DNA from: JACPWY01 sp964603655
GTDB taxonomy: Bacteria > Bdellovibrionota > FAC87 > UBA2466
Reading direction: 5' to 3'
Assembly: GCA_964603655.1 (NCBI GenBank)
Contig: CAZRVZ010000156.1
Location: 1 to 33,430, forward strand
Length of the DNA stretch: 33,430 nt
The position numbers were made by a program, and so were the translations under genes. Under the pieces are notes generated by a model, which ran no database searches, was not told the DNA's origin, and saw only the letters and a list, made by a program, of their open reading frames with translations. Below are positions 16,331 through 24,902 of the stretch, in pieces. How positions within the stretch are numbered: position 1 is the first letter of the stretch; every line of letters begins with the position of its first letter.

Positions 16331-17488
16331 ATGGCCAGCCCAATCAAAAGAATCACGGTCTTGGGGTCCACCGGTTCCATCGGGACCCAGACTCTGGATA
16401 TCGTCCACCGCTTTCCCGAGCGGTTCCGCGTCGAGGCGCTCGTGGCGGGACGAAATCTAAAACTGCTGTCTGAACAGATTCATAAATTTTCGCCGCGAGT
16501 AGTTTCGGTCAGTGAGGAGGCGGATCGCGTGGAACTGGCTAATCGGTTTCCGCAAGTTCAATTTTTTTCGGGGCGCGCTGGGGCCTGCGCTATTTCCGAG
16601 CTCGAGGGCGTGGATTTGGTGGTCATGGGCATCGTGGGATTTGCGGCGCTGGCGCCCACGCTCAGCGCTATTCGAGCCGGCAAGACTATCGCGCTCGCTA
16701 ATAAAGAGTCGTTGGTGGTGGGTGGGGCGCTGCTCGTCAAGGATGCCCAGCGATCGGGTGCGAAAATTCTTCCGGTGGATAGTGAGCACAACGCCGTTTT
16801 TCAGTTACTGGAAGGGGTTTCTCGCGAAGCGGTGTCCTCAATAGTTTTAACGGCGAGTGGGGGGCCGTTACTTCGGCTGCCGGATTTCCCATTGGAGGAT
16901 GTCACTCCGGCCATGGCGATCCGACACCCGAAATGGTCGATGGGCCCCAAGATTTCCGTCGATTCGGCAACACTGATGAACAAGGGGCTCGAGGTGATCG
17001 AGGCCCATTATTTATTCCAACTACCCGAGGATCAAATCGAGGTATGGGTTCATCCCCAAAGTATCGTGCACGGCGCAGTGGTGATGCGCGATAATTCCGT
17101 GGTCGCTCATCTCAGTCGGCCCGACATGCACGGCCCGATCGCGCACGCCATGGCCTACCCGGAGAGACTCACGGCAACAACGGATCGGATGAGTTTCAAA
17201 GACTTGGCACAATTGGAGTTTCTGGAGCCCGATCTGGAACGATTTCCGGCGCTGGCACTGGCCCGAACTGCACTCAGAACTTCTCCTAATCATTGCATCG
17301 CATTAAATTCGGCGAACGAGATCGCCGTCGAGGCGTTCTTAAAGGGAACCGTTCTATTTCCTGAAATCCCTCGTATCGTGGAGCGAGTCCTGGATCGAAT
17401 TACCCCCGGCGAGCCGTCTACACTGGTCGAAATCTTGGAATGCGATGCCGAGTTTCGTCGAATGGCCTTGGCCGTACTGCACGGGTAG
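16331..17488 (+). CDS. dxr: 1-deoxy-D-xylulose 5-phosphate reductoisomerase
   Basis: Catalyses the committed step of the MEP isoprenoid pathway, making 2-C-methylerythritol 4-phosphate with NADPH. 385 residues (family about 390-400). Motifs: VLGSTGSIGTQTLDIV (NADPH), NKESLVVGG, PVDSEHNAVFQLL (metal and substrate Asp/Glu), SGGPL, HPKWSMGPKISVDSATLMNK, then GLEVIEAHYLF and VHPQSIVHG. The start is ATG 16331, 3 bases after the cdsA stop; the frame is open back to 16121 but overlaps cdsA. Neighbouring uppS consumes the pathway's products. Confidence 0.96.
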   Translation: MASPIKRITVLGSTGSIGTQTLDIVHRFPERFRVEALVAGRNLKLLSEQIHKFSPRVVSVSEEADRVELANRFPQVQFFSGRAGACAISELEGVDLVVMGIVGFAALAPTLSAIRAGKTIALANKESLVVGGALLVKDAQRSGAKILPVDSEHNAVFQLLEGVSREAVSSIVLTASGGPLLRLPDFPLEDVTPAMAIRHPKWSMGPKISVDSATLMNKGLEVIEAHYLFQLPEDQIEVWVHPQSIVHGAVVMRDNSVVAHLSRPDMHGPIAHAMAYPERLTATTDRMSFKDLAQLEFLEPDLERFPALALARTALRTSPNHCIALNSANEIAVEAFLKGTVLFPEIPRIVERVLDRITPGEPSTLVEILECDAEFRRMALAVLHG

Positions 17489-17661
17489 GTCATTTCCGCG
17501 TGGCAAGGCGCTCTGCAAGTTCAGTCAGATCGTTGACCGGCGCCACCTTGTTTAAACTTGTTACGCTTCGCGCCGAACGGGAAGGAAATGAAGTTGATAA
17601 TAAGTTGAATGCTGGCTCGCTAATGTACTACGATCATTCATTATTCATCTGGGAGGAACTC

Positions 17662-19341
17662 TTGGCTAGCTCCGTAATCGGAATGGTGATCTTATTGGGC
17701 GGCCTGATCTTTTTCCACGAGCTCGGCCATTACCTTGTCGCTAAGTTTTTTAAGGTTAAGGTCGAGGTTTTTTCATTAGGCTTCGGCAAAAAAATTCTTA
17801 AGAAAGTGATCGGAGAGACCGAATACGCTCTATCGATCGTGCCGCTTGGGGGCTACGTCAAGCTGATGGGGGACGACCCCTACAAGGCCGTCCCGGCCGA
17901 GGATGCGGCGCGGGCCTTTTCGACCCAGAAACTTTATAAGAGATTCCTGATCGTGTCGGCGGGACCCATCGCCAACCTTCTCCTGGCCTTTATCATTTCG
18001 GCGGCCGTATTGTGGTTCGGCGAGCCCATGGCGGGCACGAAGATCGGCACCGTGACTCCCGAAAGCCCGGCATGGCAAATCGGCCTTCGACCCGGCGATC
18101 GCATCCGCGCGGTGAATGGCGATGAAATGGCGACATGGGAGCAGTTTGCGGAGAATCTTAAAGGGCGGTTGGGCCAGAGGGTCACGCTAAAGATTGAACG
18201 CGTTTCCCAGTCGTTAAACATCCCCTATGAAGTGGTTAAAATCCGGGTCAAGAATTTCGTGGGACAGGATGAAGAGGTCGGCGGACTCAAAGGGGCCCAC
18301 GAATACCCCGCGGAACCGATGATCGGGATTTCCAATCCAGGGTCGGTCGCCGGTGTGGCTGGTTTGAAAAGCGGGGACCTTGTCACGAAAATCGAGAGTG
18401 AACCCGTTCGAATATACGATGATATCAATACTGCTCTGGTCGCGTTTTGGTCGCCTGGGAAACCGCTGACGGTGGCGATTAAGCGTGCGGGACAGCCAGG
18501 TCAGTCGGGGCAGAATGACGTGTCTTTAACACTGGTGTTGCCCGACTCCCCCTTGCCTGCCAGCCCCTCCTTTTTGGGAGCCGGTGAGGCGTTGGGAATT
18601 TTTCCCTCGGAGCTGTTCGTGAAGTCACTTGCGCCCGGATCACCGGCCGAAAAAGGAGGAGTCCTCGTTGGTGATCGGATTGTAAAGGTGGGAGAAAGAC
18701 GGATCCATAGTTTTGATTCCGTGGTGGATCAGGTTCAGGCCATTTCTGCTAACGGGGAAGGCAGCGCCAAAATACTCAATTTTCAAGTTGAGCGCGAGGG
18801 GAAGGAAATCAATTTCCCATTGACGCCCATCGAAACGGAACTGGAAGACCCTCTTACCCGGGAAAAATTCAAAAAGTATTTGGTGGGTCTCGTTCCTAAC
18901 ACCGCGTACCACGAACCCGAGGTCGTCATTTTCAAAGTACGGGAATTTATTCCCTGGATAAAGCGGGCGTATGCGGACACCTACGAGTTGACCGAAAAGA
19001 CGGTCGTCAGTTTGGTGATGCTCGTGACCGGAAAGGTGTCGGTGAAGAATCTGGGGGGGCCACTGCTCATTGCTTCGGTGGCCGGAAAGAGCCTGGATAT
19101 CGGTGTCATTCAATTCTTAAAAACAATGGCGCTTATTAGCATCAATCTGTTTCTGCTGAACTTACTTCCCATTCCCGTGCTGGACGGAGGCCATCTGTTT
19201 TTTTTCACGATTGAAGCAATCAAGAGAAAACCCGTATCGATTCGCACGATGGAGATTGCCACGCAAATCGGAATGGCCTTGATACTGATGCTCGTCGGCC
19301 TTACACTTTTTAATGACGTTTATAGATTGGTTGGACGGTAG
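17662..19341 (+). CDS. rseP: Site-2 intramembrane metalloprotease (RseP-like) with three PDZ domains
   Basis: Cleaves membrane-bound anti-sigma factors or signal-peptide remnants within the inner membrane. The zinc site is HELGH at residues 19-23 of the chosen product, with the third ligand in LPIPVLDGGHLF near residue 505. The start is a TTG at 17662, preceded by GGGAGG with 5-base spacing; it puts HELGH where E. coli RseP has HEFGH. An ATG at 17623 has no ribosome binding site. The periplasmic region is long and reads as three PDZ-like units: about 122-215 (VTPESPAWQIGLRPGDRIRA), 217-300 (ISNPGSVAGVAGLKSGDLV) and 310-400 (SLAPGSPAEKGGVLVGDRIV). E. coli has two. The total of 559 residues compares with about 450. 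Confidence 0.94.
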   Translation: MASSVIGMVILLGGLIFFHELGHYLVAKFFKVKVEVFSLGFGKKILKKVIGETEYALSIVPLGGYVKLMGDDPYKAVPAEDAARAFSTQKLYKRFLIVSAGPIANLLLAFIISAAVLWFGEPMAGTKIGTVTPESPAWQIGLRPGDRIRAVNGDEMATWEQFAENLKGRLGQRVTLKIERVSQSLNIPYEVVKIRVKNFVGQDEEVGGLKGAHEYPAEPMIGISNPGSVAGVAGLKSGDLVTKIESEPVRIYDDINTALVAFWSPGKPLTVAIKRAGQPGQSGQNDVSLTLVLPDSPLPASPSFLGAGEALGIFPSELFVKSLAPGSPAEKGGVLVGDRIVKVGERRIHSFDSVVDQVQAISANGEGSAKILNFQVEREGKEINFPLTPIETELEDPLTREKFKKYLVGLVPNTAYHEPEVVIFKVREFIPWIKRAYADTYELTEKTVVSLVMLVTGKVSVKNLGGPLLIASVAGKSLDIGVIQFLKTMALISINLFLLNLLPIPVLDGGHLFFFTIEAIKRKPVSIRTMEIATQIGMALILMLVGLTLFNDVYRLVGR

Positions 19342-19397
19342 GCTGTACGTTGGGTGGCCCGCGGACGGTCGGATGCTGGGCGGAAGATTAGGACTCG

Positions 19398-20726
19398 ATG
19401 AAGAAAACATTCGTCCTCGACACGAGCGTCATCCTTTACGATCCCCAGTGCATTTTTAAATTCGAAGACAATATCCTAGTCGTGCCCATCACGGTTCTCG
19501 AGGAGATGGACCGGTTTAAGAAAGACCTGACCGAAATCGGAAGGAACGCCCGTCAGTTTGCCCGGTATCTGGATGAGTGCCGCAAACGCGGTTCGCTCGC
19601 CAATGGAGTTGAGACAGCCAAAAAGGGAACCTTAATCGTCGATCTTTTCAGGGATGCGGAAAAGCACCTTCCGGCCGAGCTGTCACACGACAAAAACGAT
19701 CACCGCATTCTGGCGGTGGCGCTCAAGATTCGTCACGACAAACCCAACACTCCCGTTATCTTCGTCACCAAGGACGTCAATCTTCGAGTTAAGGCCGATG
19801 CGTTGGGTTTGCATTCGGTGGATTTTGAGCCCAGTAAGGTCAATATCGAGGAGCTTTACAGCGGGGTCGCCACATTCGACGTGCCGGGGGACGTCATCGA
19901 CCATTTTAAAGAACAGCGCCGTTACCCGATTTCCGACAGCACCCTTTTACCCAATACCTACGTACATCTTCGGGATCAGAAGCAGCCTGATAATTTCGCT
20001 CTTGGCCGTTACAGCGACGCCGACAAGGAAATTTTGCCGCTGAAGGTGCCACAGACCGGTGTATGGGGCATTAAACCGAGAAATATCGAGCAGTCATTCG
20101 TCATCGATGCGCTTTTGGATGACAGCCTGCCCGTAGTCAGTCTGGTTGGAAAGGCTGGCACCGGAAAGACACTCTTTGCTTTAGCGTGTGGACTTCAGAA
20201 GACAATCGATGAAGGAAAGTATCAGAAACTTCTCGTGTCCCGCCCCATCTTTCCGCTCGGTAAAGACATCGGTTACCTGCCGGGCGAGATCGAGGAGAAG
20301 CTCAACCCGTGGATGCAACCGATATTCGACAATATTGATTACATCGTTACCTTTTCCAGCGGAGAAAAGCCGTCCAAGCGAAGCAATCGGCGCGCCTGGC
20401 AGGAGCTGATCAACCAGGGCATGCTCCATATTGAGCCCCTGACATACATTCGCGGGCGAAGTCTTGCTTACCAATTCCTGATTGTGGACGAAGCGCAAAA
20501 CCTGACTCCTCACGAAATTAAGACCATTGTGACGCGTGCTGGCGAGGGCACGAAGGTCGTTCTCACGGGGGACTGCTACCAGATTGACAACCCCTACATC
20601 GATTCATCAAACAACGGACTCAGCTTTGTCGTCGAAAGATTGAAACGTGAGCGGCTCTCCGCCCACGTCACGTTAACTAAGGGCGAGCGGTCGGCGCTCG
20701 CGGAACTTGCAACGAACGTTTTGTGA
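19398..20726 (+). CDS. PIN-domain/PhoH-family ATPase (YlaK-type)
   Basis: 442 residues joining an N-terminal PIN nuclease-like domain to a PhoH ATPase domain. The PIN part (about 1-130) has the acidic residues expected for metal binding: FVLDTSV, VLEEMDRFK, DKNDHRIL and VTKDVNLRVKA. The PhoH part (about 225-442) has Walker A VGKAGTGKT near residue 250, Walker B FLIVDEAQNL near 360 and LTGDCYQIDNPY. PIN-PhoH proteins act as RNA helicase/RNases in the members studied; activity here is inferred. It starts 56 bp after rseP and probably extends that transcript. The gene downstream has its own promoter. Confidence 0.9.
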   Translation: MKKTFVLDTSVILYDPQCIFKFEDNILVVPITVLEEMDRFKKDLTEIGRNARQFARYLDECRKRGSLANGVETAKKGTLIVDLFRDAEKHLPAELSHDKNDHRILAVALKIRHDKPNTPVIFVTKDVNLRVKADALGLHSVDFEPSKVNIEELYSGVATFDVPGDVIDHFKEQRRYPISDSTLLPNTYVHLRDQKQPDNFALGRYSDADKEILPLKVPQTGVWGIKPRNIEQSFVIDALLDDSLPVVSLVGKAGTGKTLFALACGLQKTIDEGKYQKLLVSRPIFPLGKDIGYLPGEIEEKLNPWMQPIFDNIDYIVTFSSGEKPSKRSNRRAWQELINQGMLHIEPLTYIRGRSLAYQFLIVDEAQNLTPHEIKTIVTRAGEGTKVVLTGDCYQIDNPYIDSSNNGLSFVVERLKRERLSAHVTLTKGERSALAELATNVL

Positions 20727-20740
20727 TTTGCTCGAATTGA

Positions 20741-20768
20741 TTGACATATATGTATGGTCACGTATCGT
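20741..20768 (+). promoter_or_regulatory. Promoter of the RHH-lepA unit
   Basis: A consensus -35 TTGACA (20741-20746) is followed after 16 bases by a -10 box TATCGT (20763-20768, 4 of 6 matches). It drives the ribbon-helix-helix gene at 20797 and, through overlap, lepA. The -10 is inside a perfect palindrome, which makes repression by a bound dimer plausible. Confidence 0.65.
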
Positions 20769-20772
20769 GACC
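20756..20772. promoter_or_regulatory. Palindromic operator over the -10 box
   Basis: GGTCACG-TAT-CGTGACC: two perfect 7-bp arms around a 3-bp centre, covering the -10 element. Size and symmetry fit a site for a dimeric repressor. The first gene downstream encodes a ribbon-helix-helix protein, so autoregulation is the simplest hypothesis. Confidence 0.7.
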
Positions 20773-20796
20773 TCGGTACCAATGATGGAGAGGCTT

Positions 20797-21015
20797 ATGG
20801 ACAGAAAAAAGGTTTCCACGACGGTTTACATCACGCTCGAGCAGAATGATTTTCTCAAAGTGCTGAACCAAAAGACGAAGGTTCCCATCGCGGAATATAT
20901 TCGCGAGGGGATCGACATGGTGCTCGAAAAGCACAAACACCTTCTGCCGGGCCAGATGCTTCTGATTCAAGACGACGGCAAACCGATTCGCAGTAAGTCC
21001 CAGCTTGACGTGTGA
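20797..21015 (+). CDS. Ribbon-helix-helix DNA-binding protein
   Basis: 72-residue protein starting DRKKVSTTVYITLEQNDFL after the initiator Met, continuing KVLNQKTKVPIAEYIREGID. This is the ribbon (VSTTVYIT, one beta strand per monomer) followed by two helices, as in Arc/MetJ/CopG-type dimeric regulators. Similar small proteins of the form 'KKVSTTVYIT.EQ...L..L...T.VP.AEYIR.G' are common in delta-type proteobacteria, from memory. GGAGAGG lies 3-10 bases before ATG 20797; an upstream ATG in the same frame is less well placed. The stop overlaps the GTG start of lepA (GTGA), so the two are translationally coupled. The palindrome at 20756-20772 is its probable target. Confidence 0.85.
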   Translation: MDRKKVSTTVYITLEQNDFLKVLNQKTKVPIAEYIREGIDMVLEKHKHLLPGQMLLIQDDGKPIRSKSQLDV

Positions 21016-22811
21016 TCGATCCAAATAGAATTCGAAATTTCAGCATCATTGCGCATATCGATCACGGTAAATCCACGCTCGCCGATTGCCTGTTAACGAC
21101 GACCGGGGCGCTTTCCAAACGCGAGATGCGCTCGCAATTCATGGATCAGATGGATATCGAGCGAGAGCGCGGGATTACGATAAAGGCGCAGACCGCGCGT
21201 CTGCATTACAAGGCAAAAGACGGTTTGGATTATGTGATTAACATGATCGATACCCCCGGCCATGTCGATTTTGTCTATGAGGTATCCCGATCGCTTGCCG
21301 CCTGCGAGGGGGCTCTGCTCGTCGTGGATGCCTCTCAGGGGGTTGAGGCGCAAACGCTGGCCAACGTCTACCTTGCGATCGAGGGGAATTTGGAAATCGT
21401 CCCCATCATCAATAAGATCGATCTTCCGGGTTCGGACGTCGAGAATACTCGTCGGGAGATTGAGGAGATTATCGGGATTGGAACCGAGAATGCGGTCTGC
21501 ATCAGTGCCAAGGAGAGCAAGAACATCGATCAGGTATTGGAGAGTATCGTCCGCTACTTTCCTCCGCCGAAAGGCGATCCGAACGCACCCATGCAGGCGC
21601 TCGTTTTCGATGCCTGGTTCGATGCTTATCAAGGCGTGGTCATTCTGGTTCGAATGGTAAATGGAACCTTGCGGCCCAACCAGAAAATCAGGATGATGCA
21701 TTCCGGCTCTGAGCACGAAGTGCTGAAGCTCGGTGTATTTACGCCCCATTCGGAACCGGTGGAGTCGTTGTCGGTTGGCGAGGTCGGGTTTGTGATTTCC
21801 GGCATTAAAAATATCCGGGATATTAAAATCGGTGACACCGTAACCGAGGTTCGTCACCCGGCGACGGAAGCGTTGCCCGGTTTCAAGGAAGTAAAGCCGA
21901 TGGTTTTCAGCGGGATCTACCCCGTGGATAGCACCGACTTTGGTAACCTGAAGGCCGCGCTCGAAAAATTAAGTCTCAACGACAGTGCCTTCACCTACGA
22001 GAATGAAACATCCGAGGCGTTGGGGTTCGGGTTTCGGTGCGGCTTTCTCGGTCTGCTGCACATGGAGATTGTGCAGGAACGACTGGAACGCGAGTTCAGC
22101 CTGAATCTGGTTACCACTGCACCCACGGTGCTTTACAAGATACGCACACTCCAAGGTGAGGTACTATCCATTTCCAATCCGTGCGACATGCCCCCGATCC
22201 AGAATATCGATGTAATCGAGGAGCCCATCGTACACGTGACGATCCACACGCCGGAAGAATTCTTGGGAAATCTGATAAAACTCTGTGAAGAGCGACGGGG
22301 TACGCAGACGAGGTTCCACTACCATTCGCCGAAGCGGATCCTCTTGGAATACGACATGCCCTTTAATGAAATTGTCCTGTCATTCTATGACAAGCTCAAA
22401 AGCCTGAGTAAGGGATACGCAAGTCTCGATTATGATTTTACGCGATTTGAACCGAGCGAATTGGTGAAGCTGGATCTGCTCATCAACGGAGATCCGGTCG
22501 ATGCCTTGAGCTGGATCGTCCATAAAGGAAAGTCCTATTACCGCGCGCGCGATCTCGTGACCAAGATGAAGGGATTCATCGAGCGGCAGATGTTCGAGGT
22601 GGTCATCCAGGCCGCCATCGGTTCCAAAATCATCGCGAAAGAGCGCATTGCGCCGCTCCGGAAAAACGTTCTGGCGAAGTGTTACGGCGGCGATATTTCC
22701 CGAAAGAGAAAGCTGCTGGAAAAACAAAAAGAGGGAAAAAAACGCATGAAGCAGGTAGGCAAGGTGGAGATACCTCAGGAAGCCTTTCTGGCGACCTTGT
22801 CGATTGATTAG
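21012..22811 (+). CDS. lepA: Elongation factor 4
   Basis: Ribosome-associated GTPase, thought to aid ribosome assembly or rescue stalled translocation. 599 residues, typical for the family. GTPase motifs: AHIDHGKSTLAD (G1), RERGITIKAQTARL (G2), DTPGHVDF (G3), NKIDLPGSDVE (G4). The LepA-specific C-terminal domain is present, including the YRARDLVTKMKGFIERQMF region and the end (GDISRKRKLLEKQKEGKKRM, VGKVEIPQEAFLATL). The GTG start at 21012 overlaps the RHH stop by 4 bases. Control by the RHH promoter and operator is inferred from this arrangement. Confidence 0.97.
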   Translation: MIDPNRIRNFSIIAHIDHGKSTLADCLLTTTGALSKREMRSQFMDQMDIERERGITIKAQTARLHYKAKDGLDYVINMIDTPGHVDFVYEVSRSLAACEGALLVVDASQGVEAQTLANVYLAIEGNLEIVPIINKIDLPGSDVENTRREIEEIIGIGTENAVCISAKESKNIDQVLESIVRYFPPPKGDPNAPMQALVFDAWFDAYQGVVILVRMVNGTLRPNQKIRMMHSGSEHEVLKLGVFTPHSEPVESLSVGEVGFVISGIKNIRDIKIGDTVTEVRHPATEALPGFKEVKPMVFSGIYPVDSTDFGNLKAALEKLSLNDSAFTYENETSEALGFGFRCGFLGLLHMEIVQERLEREFSLNLVTTAPTVLYKIRTLQGEVLSISNPCDMPPIQNIDVIEEPIVHVTIHTPEEFLGNLIKLCEERRGTQTRFHYHSPKRILLEYDMPFNEIVLSFYDKLKSLSKGYASLDYDFTRFEPSELVKLDLLINGDPVDALSWIVHKGKSYYRARDLVTKMKGFIERQMFEVVIQAAIGSKIIAKERIAPLRKNVLAKCYGGDISRKRKLLEKQKEGKKRMKQVGKVEIPQEAFLATLSID

Positions 22812-22817
22812 ATTGAG

Positions 22818-23843
22818 ATGGAGAATGACAAGGATGGAATCGATATGACACTCGCCCCCATCATCCTATTCGCGTATCGCCGCCCCGATCATCTGAGACG
22901 CACCCTGGACGCTTTGCTGTCGAGTCCCGAGGCGGGCCAATCGGATCTTTTCGTTTTCTGCGACGGCGCGCGCGTTCCCGAGGACGAGCCGGGTGTGGCG
23001 GGTGTGCGCCAGATGATTCAAAACCTCACCGGGTTCAAATCCATTCACAAGACGTTGCGGGACGATAATCGTGGCCTGGCGAAATCGATCATCTCCGGCG
23101 TGACCGAGGTGTTAAAAAGCCACGAATGCGCCATCGTCGTCGAAGACGATCTGGTGGTCTCCCCGGGGTTTCTGGCCTTCATGAACGCAGCCCTGGATTT
23201 CTACAGAGACGAGCCGAAAGTCGGTAGCGTGTGCGGCTATTTTTACCCGGTTGGAGGGACGCTTCCGAAAACCTTCTTTTTGCGCGAGGCGGATTGCTGG
23301 GGCTGGGCGACCTGGCGACGCGGTTGGGCGCATTTTGAAGCCGATGGAAAAAAGTTGTTGGGTGGCATTGAGAGCCGCCAACTTTCCCGGAAATTCGACG
23401 TACAGGGTTCGTACCCTTACGTGCAGATGCTTCAGGACCAGATCGCAGGGAAAAACAATTCGTGGGCCATTCGCTGGCAGGCCTCGCTCTTTCTGGCGGA
23501 CAAACTGACTCTCTACCCGGGAAAAAGTCTGGTGCAGAATATCGGTTTCGATGGCTCGGGCGAACACTGCGGGGCCACATCTGTGTTTCAGGTGGAAATG
23601 AGTAAGGCTGAGATACCTTTGAAATCTATTCCTATCGTAGAAAATCTGGAGGTCGAAACAAAGTTGGCTGTCTATTTTCGTAATTTGCAGCGCCCGGCGA
23701 CCACCGGTCTATTGAGTCGATTTAAAAACCGAGTGTTTAGAGTCGTTAGGGCCCTTTACGGCCGGTCACGGCTAGCTCCTCAGATGAAGGTGCCTGGTGA
23801 GACTGGGTGCGGGGGGGCAAAAACAACAAATGTTAAGGGTTGA
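22818..23843 (+). CDS. Glycosyltransferase, GT-A fold (GNT-I-like)
   Basis: 341-residue cytoplasmic glycosyltransferase. IILFAYRRPDHLRRTLDALL, FVFCDGAR, a segment with NRGLAKSIISGVTEVL, and VVEDDLVVSPGFLAFMN (the EDD metal-binding acidic triad) are the pattern of GT-A enzymes related to the GNT-I/sugar-transferase group; CWGWATWRRGW is also typical. Donor and acceptor cannot be told. It starts 6 bp after lepA (an ATG at 22845 is an alternative) and is likely on the same transcript, although the function is unrelated. A G7 tract at 23811-23817, eleven codons from the end, could vary the C-terminus. Confidence 0.8.
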   Translation: MENDKDGIDMTLAPIILFAYRRPDHLRRTLDALLSSPEAGQSDLFVFCDGARVPEDEPGVAGVRQMIQNLTGFKSIHKTLRDDNRGLAKSIISGVTEVLKSHECAIVVEDDLVVSPGFLAFMNAALDFYRDEPKVGSVCGYFYPVGGTLPKTFFLREADCWGWATWRRGWAHFEADGKKLLGGIESRQLSRKFDVQGSYPYVQMLQDQIAGKNNSWAIRWQASLFLADKLTLYPGKSLVQNIGFDGSGEHCGATSVFQVEMSKAEIPLKSIPIVENLEVETKLAVYFRNLQRPATTGLLSRFKNRVFRVVRALYGRSRLAPQMKVPGETGCGGAKTTNVKG

Positions 23844-23890
23844 TGCAATGCGAATTGAAGGACTGTGAATAAAAGTCCGAACCTGAGAGT

Positions 23891-24406
23891 ATGAAGATAA
23901 TCATGAAGACTTTGGCACAAACGATGGGATTGGTCGGATTAGGGCTCATTCTGTTCTCATGCGGGCAGGCGGCGGTGGACAGTCCCGATCCGGTTATCCC
24001 TCCAAAACCAGGAGCCAAGTACCAGTTGAATCTGTTTGCCGCGCCGTGGTGTGTACCGTGTGAAGACGAGCTAAAAGAGCTCAAGGGGATCTGGGAAACA
24101 GAGCCTCAGGCCACACGGGATAAGTTGTCCGTAAAAATCTACGTAGAGGAAGGCGCGAATCAAGGGCAGCAGCCGTCCACCGAAATGACCGATGCCTTTA
24201 AAGTGCGGATGGGTGTGGAATTTGTTGCCGTGTCCGATACTTGGAAATGGAAAACCTACCGCACCTTTTTTAAAAGTGGGTGGAACTTGCCGGCCTCGGT
24301 CGTATTGAACGATCAAAACGAGGTCATTAAAAAATTCATCGGCCCGCCGAAATACACGGCCCAGGAGTTGATGGAGTATCTTCGCGGAGTGCTGGGTAAC
24401 CCATGA
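23891..24406 (+). CDS. Thioredoxin-fold lipoprotein (CVPC)
   Basis: 171-residue protein with a lipoprotein signal (TLAQTMGLVGLGLILFSC, lipobox LFSC) followed by a short Pro-rich linker. It then has a thioredoxin active site in NLFAAPWCVPCEDELKEL (CVPC). The cis-Pro region is likely NLPASVVLNDQNEV. The insert between the active site and the last strands (KIYVEEGANQGQQP, FKVRMGVEFVAVSD) is longer than in classical thioredoxin. It should face the periplasm or outer membrane as a thiol:disulfide enzyme. The stop overlaps the next gene (ATGA), and the cassette continues with another thioredoxin-fold protein and a DUF6029-like barrel. Confidence 0.8.
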   Translation: MKIIMKTLAQTMGLVGLGLILFSCGQAAVDSPDPVIPPKPGAKYQLNLFAAPWCVPCEDELKELKGIWETEPQATRDKLSVKIYVEEGANQGQQPSTEMTDAFKVRMGVEFVAVSDTWKWKTYRTFFKSGWNLPASVVLNDQNEVIKKFIGPPKYTAQELMEYLRGVLGNP

Positions 24407-24882
24407 GAGTGCTTTTATTTGGAATCCTTTTTGTCGGAGCCGTATGGGCCAAACCCGCGCCGCCTTTTCAAGGCGACCGACTGGGCGGGGGACGCCTGTC
24501 GTTAAAGGAGTCCCTTAAAAACGATAGACACCTGCTGCTCAGTTTCTGGGCCACCTGGTGTGTCGCCTGTATCGAGGAATTAAAGACGGTGCAGGAAAAA
24601 CTCAAAGCCAATCCCAGTATTCGTCTGGATCTGGTTACCGTAAATGTCGATCTTCCCGAGTCGGCCAGCGATGTCAGGCCAACGATGAAGCTGTACGGAT
24701 TTAATTTTCCCGTCATTCTGGATCCCAAACACGAAATCTTTAGCAAGTATCAGGCCGACAAAAGCCTGCCGTATTCCGTTCTCATTTCTCCGACCGGTGA
24801 GATGGCCCGGTCTTTTCAAGGGTATTCGGAAAGTCTGTTTTCAGAGGTCCAATCGCTCACCCTTAAATCCGCTTTGAAATAG
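24403..24882 (+). CDS. TlpA-like periplasmic thioredoxin (CVAC)
   Basis: 159 residues with a short signal peptide (RVLLFGILFVGAVWA). It is a TlpA/ResA-type fold: LKNDRHLLLSFWATWCVACI with a CVAC active site, a TVNVDLPESASDVRP segment, LYGFNFPVILDP and the cis-Pro strand SLPYSVLISPTGEM. Members of this family reduce specific envelope disulfides. Its start overlaps the preceding gene by 4 bases and the next gene follows after 20 bp. The partner is unknown; the two-Cys barrel next door is a candidate substrate by position only. Confidence 0.85.
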   Translation: MRVLLFGILFVGAVWAKPAPPFQGDRLGGGRLSLKESLKNDRHLLLSFWATWCVACIEELKTVQEKLKANPSIRLDLVTVNVDLPESASDVRPTMKLYGFNFPVILDPKHEIFSKYQADKSLPYSVLISPTGEMARSFQGYSESLFSEVQSLTLKSALK

Positions 24883-24902
24883 CAAAGGACTGACAAGAAT
24901 TT

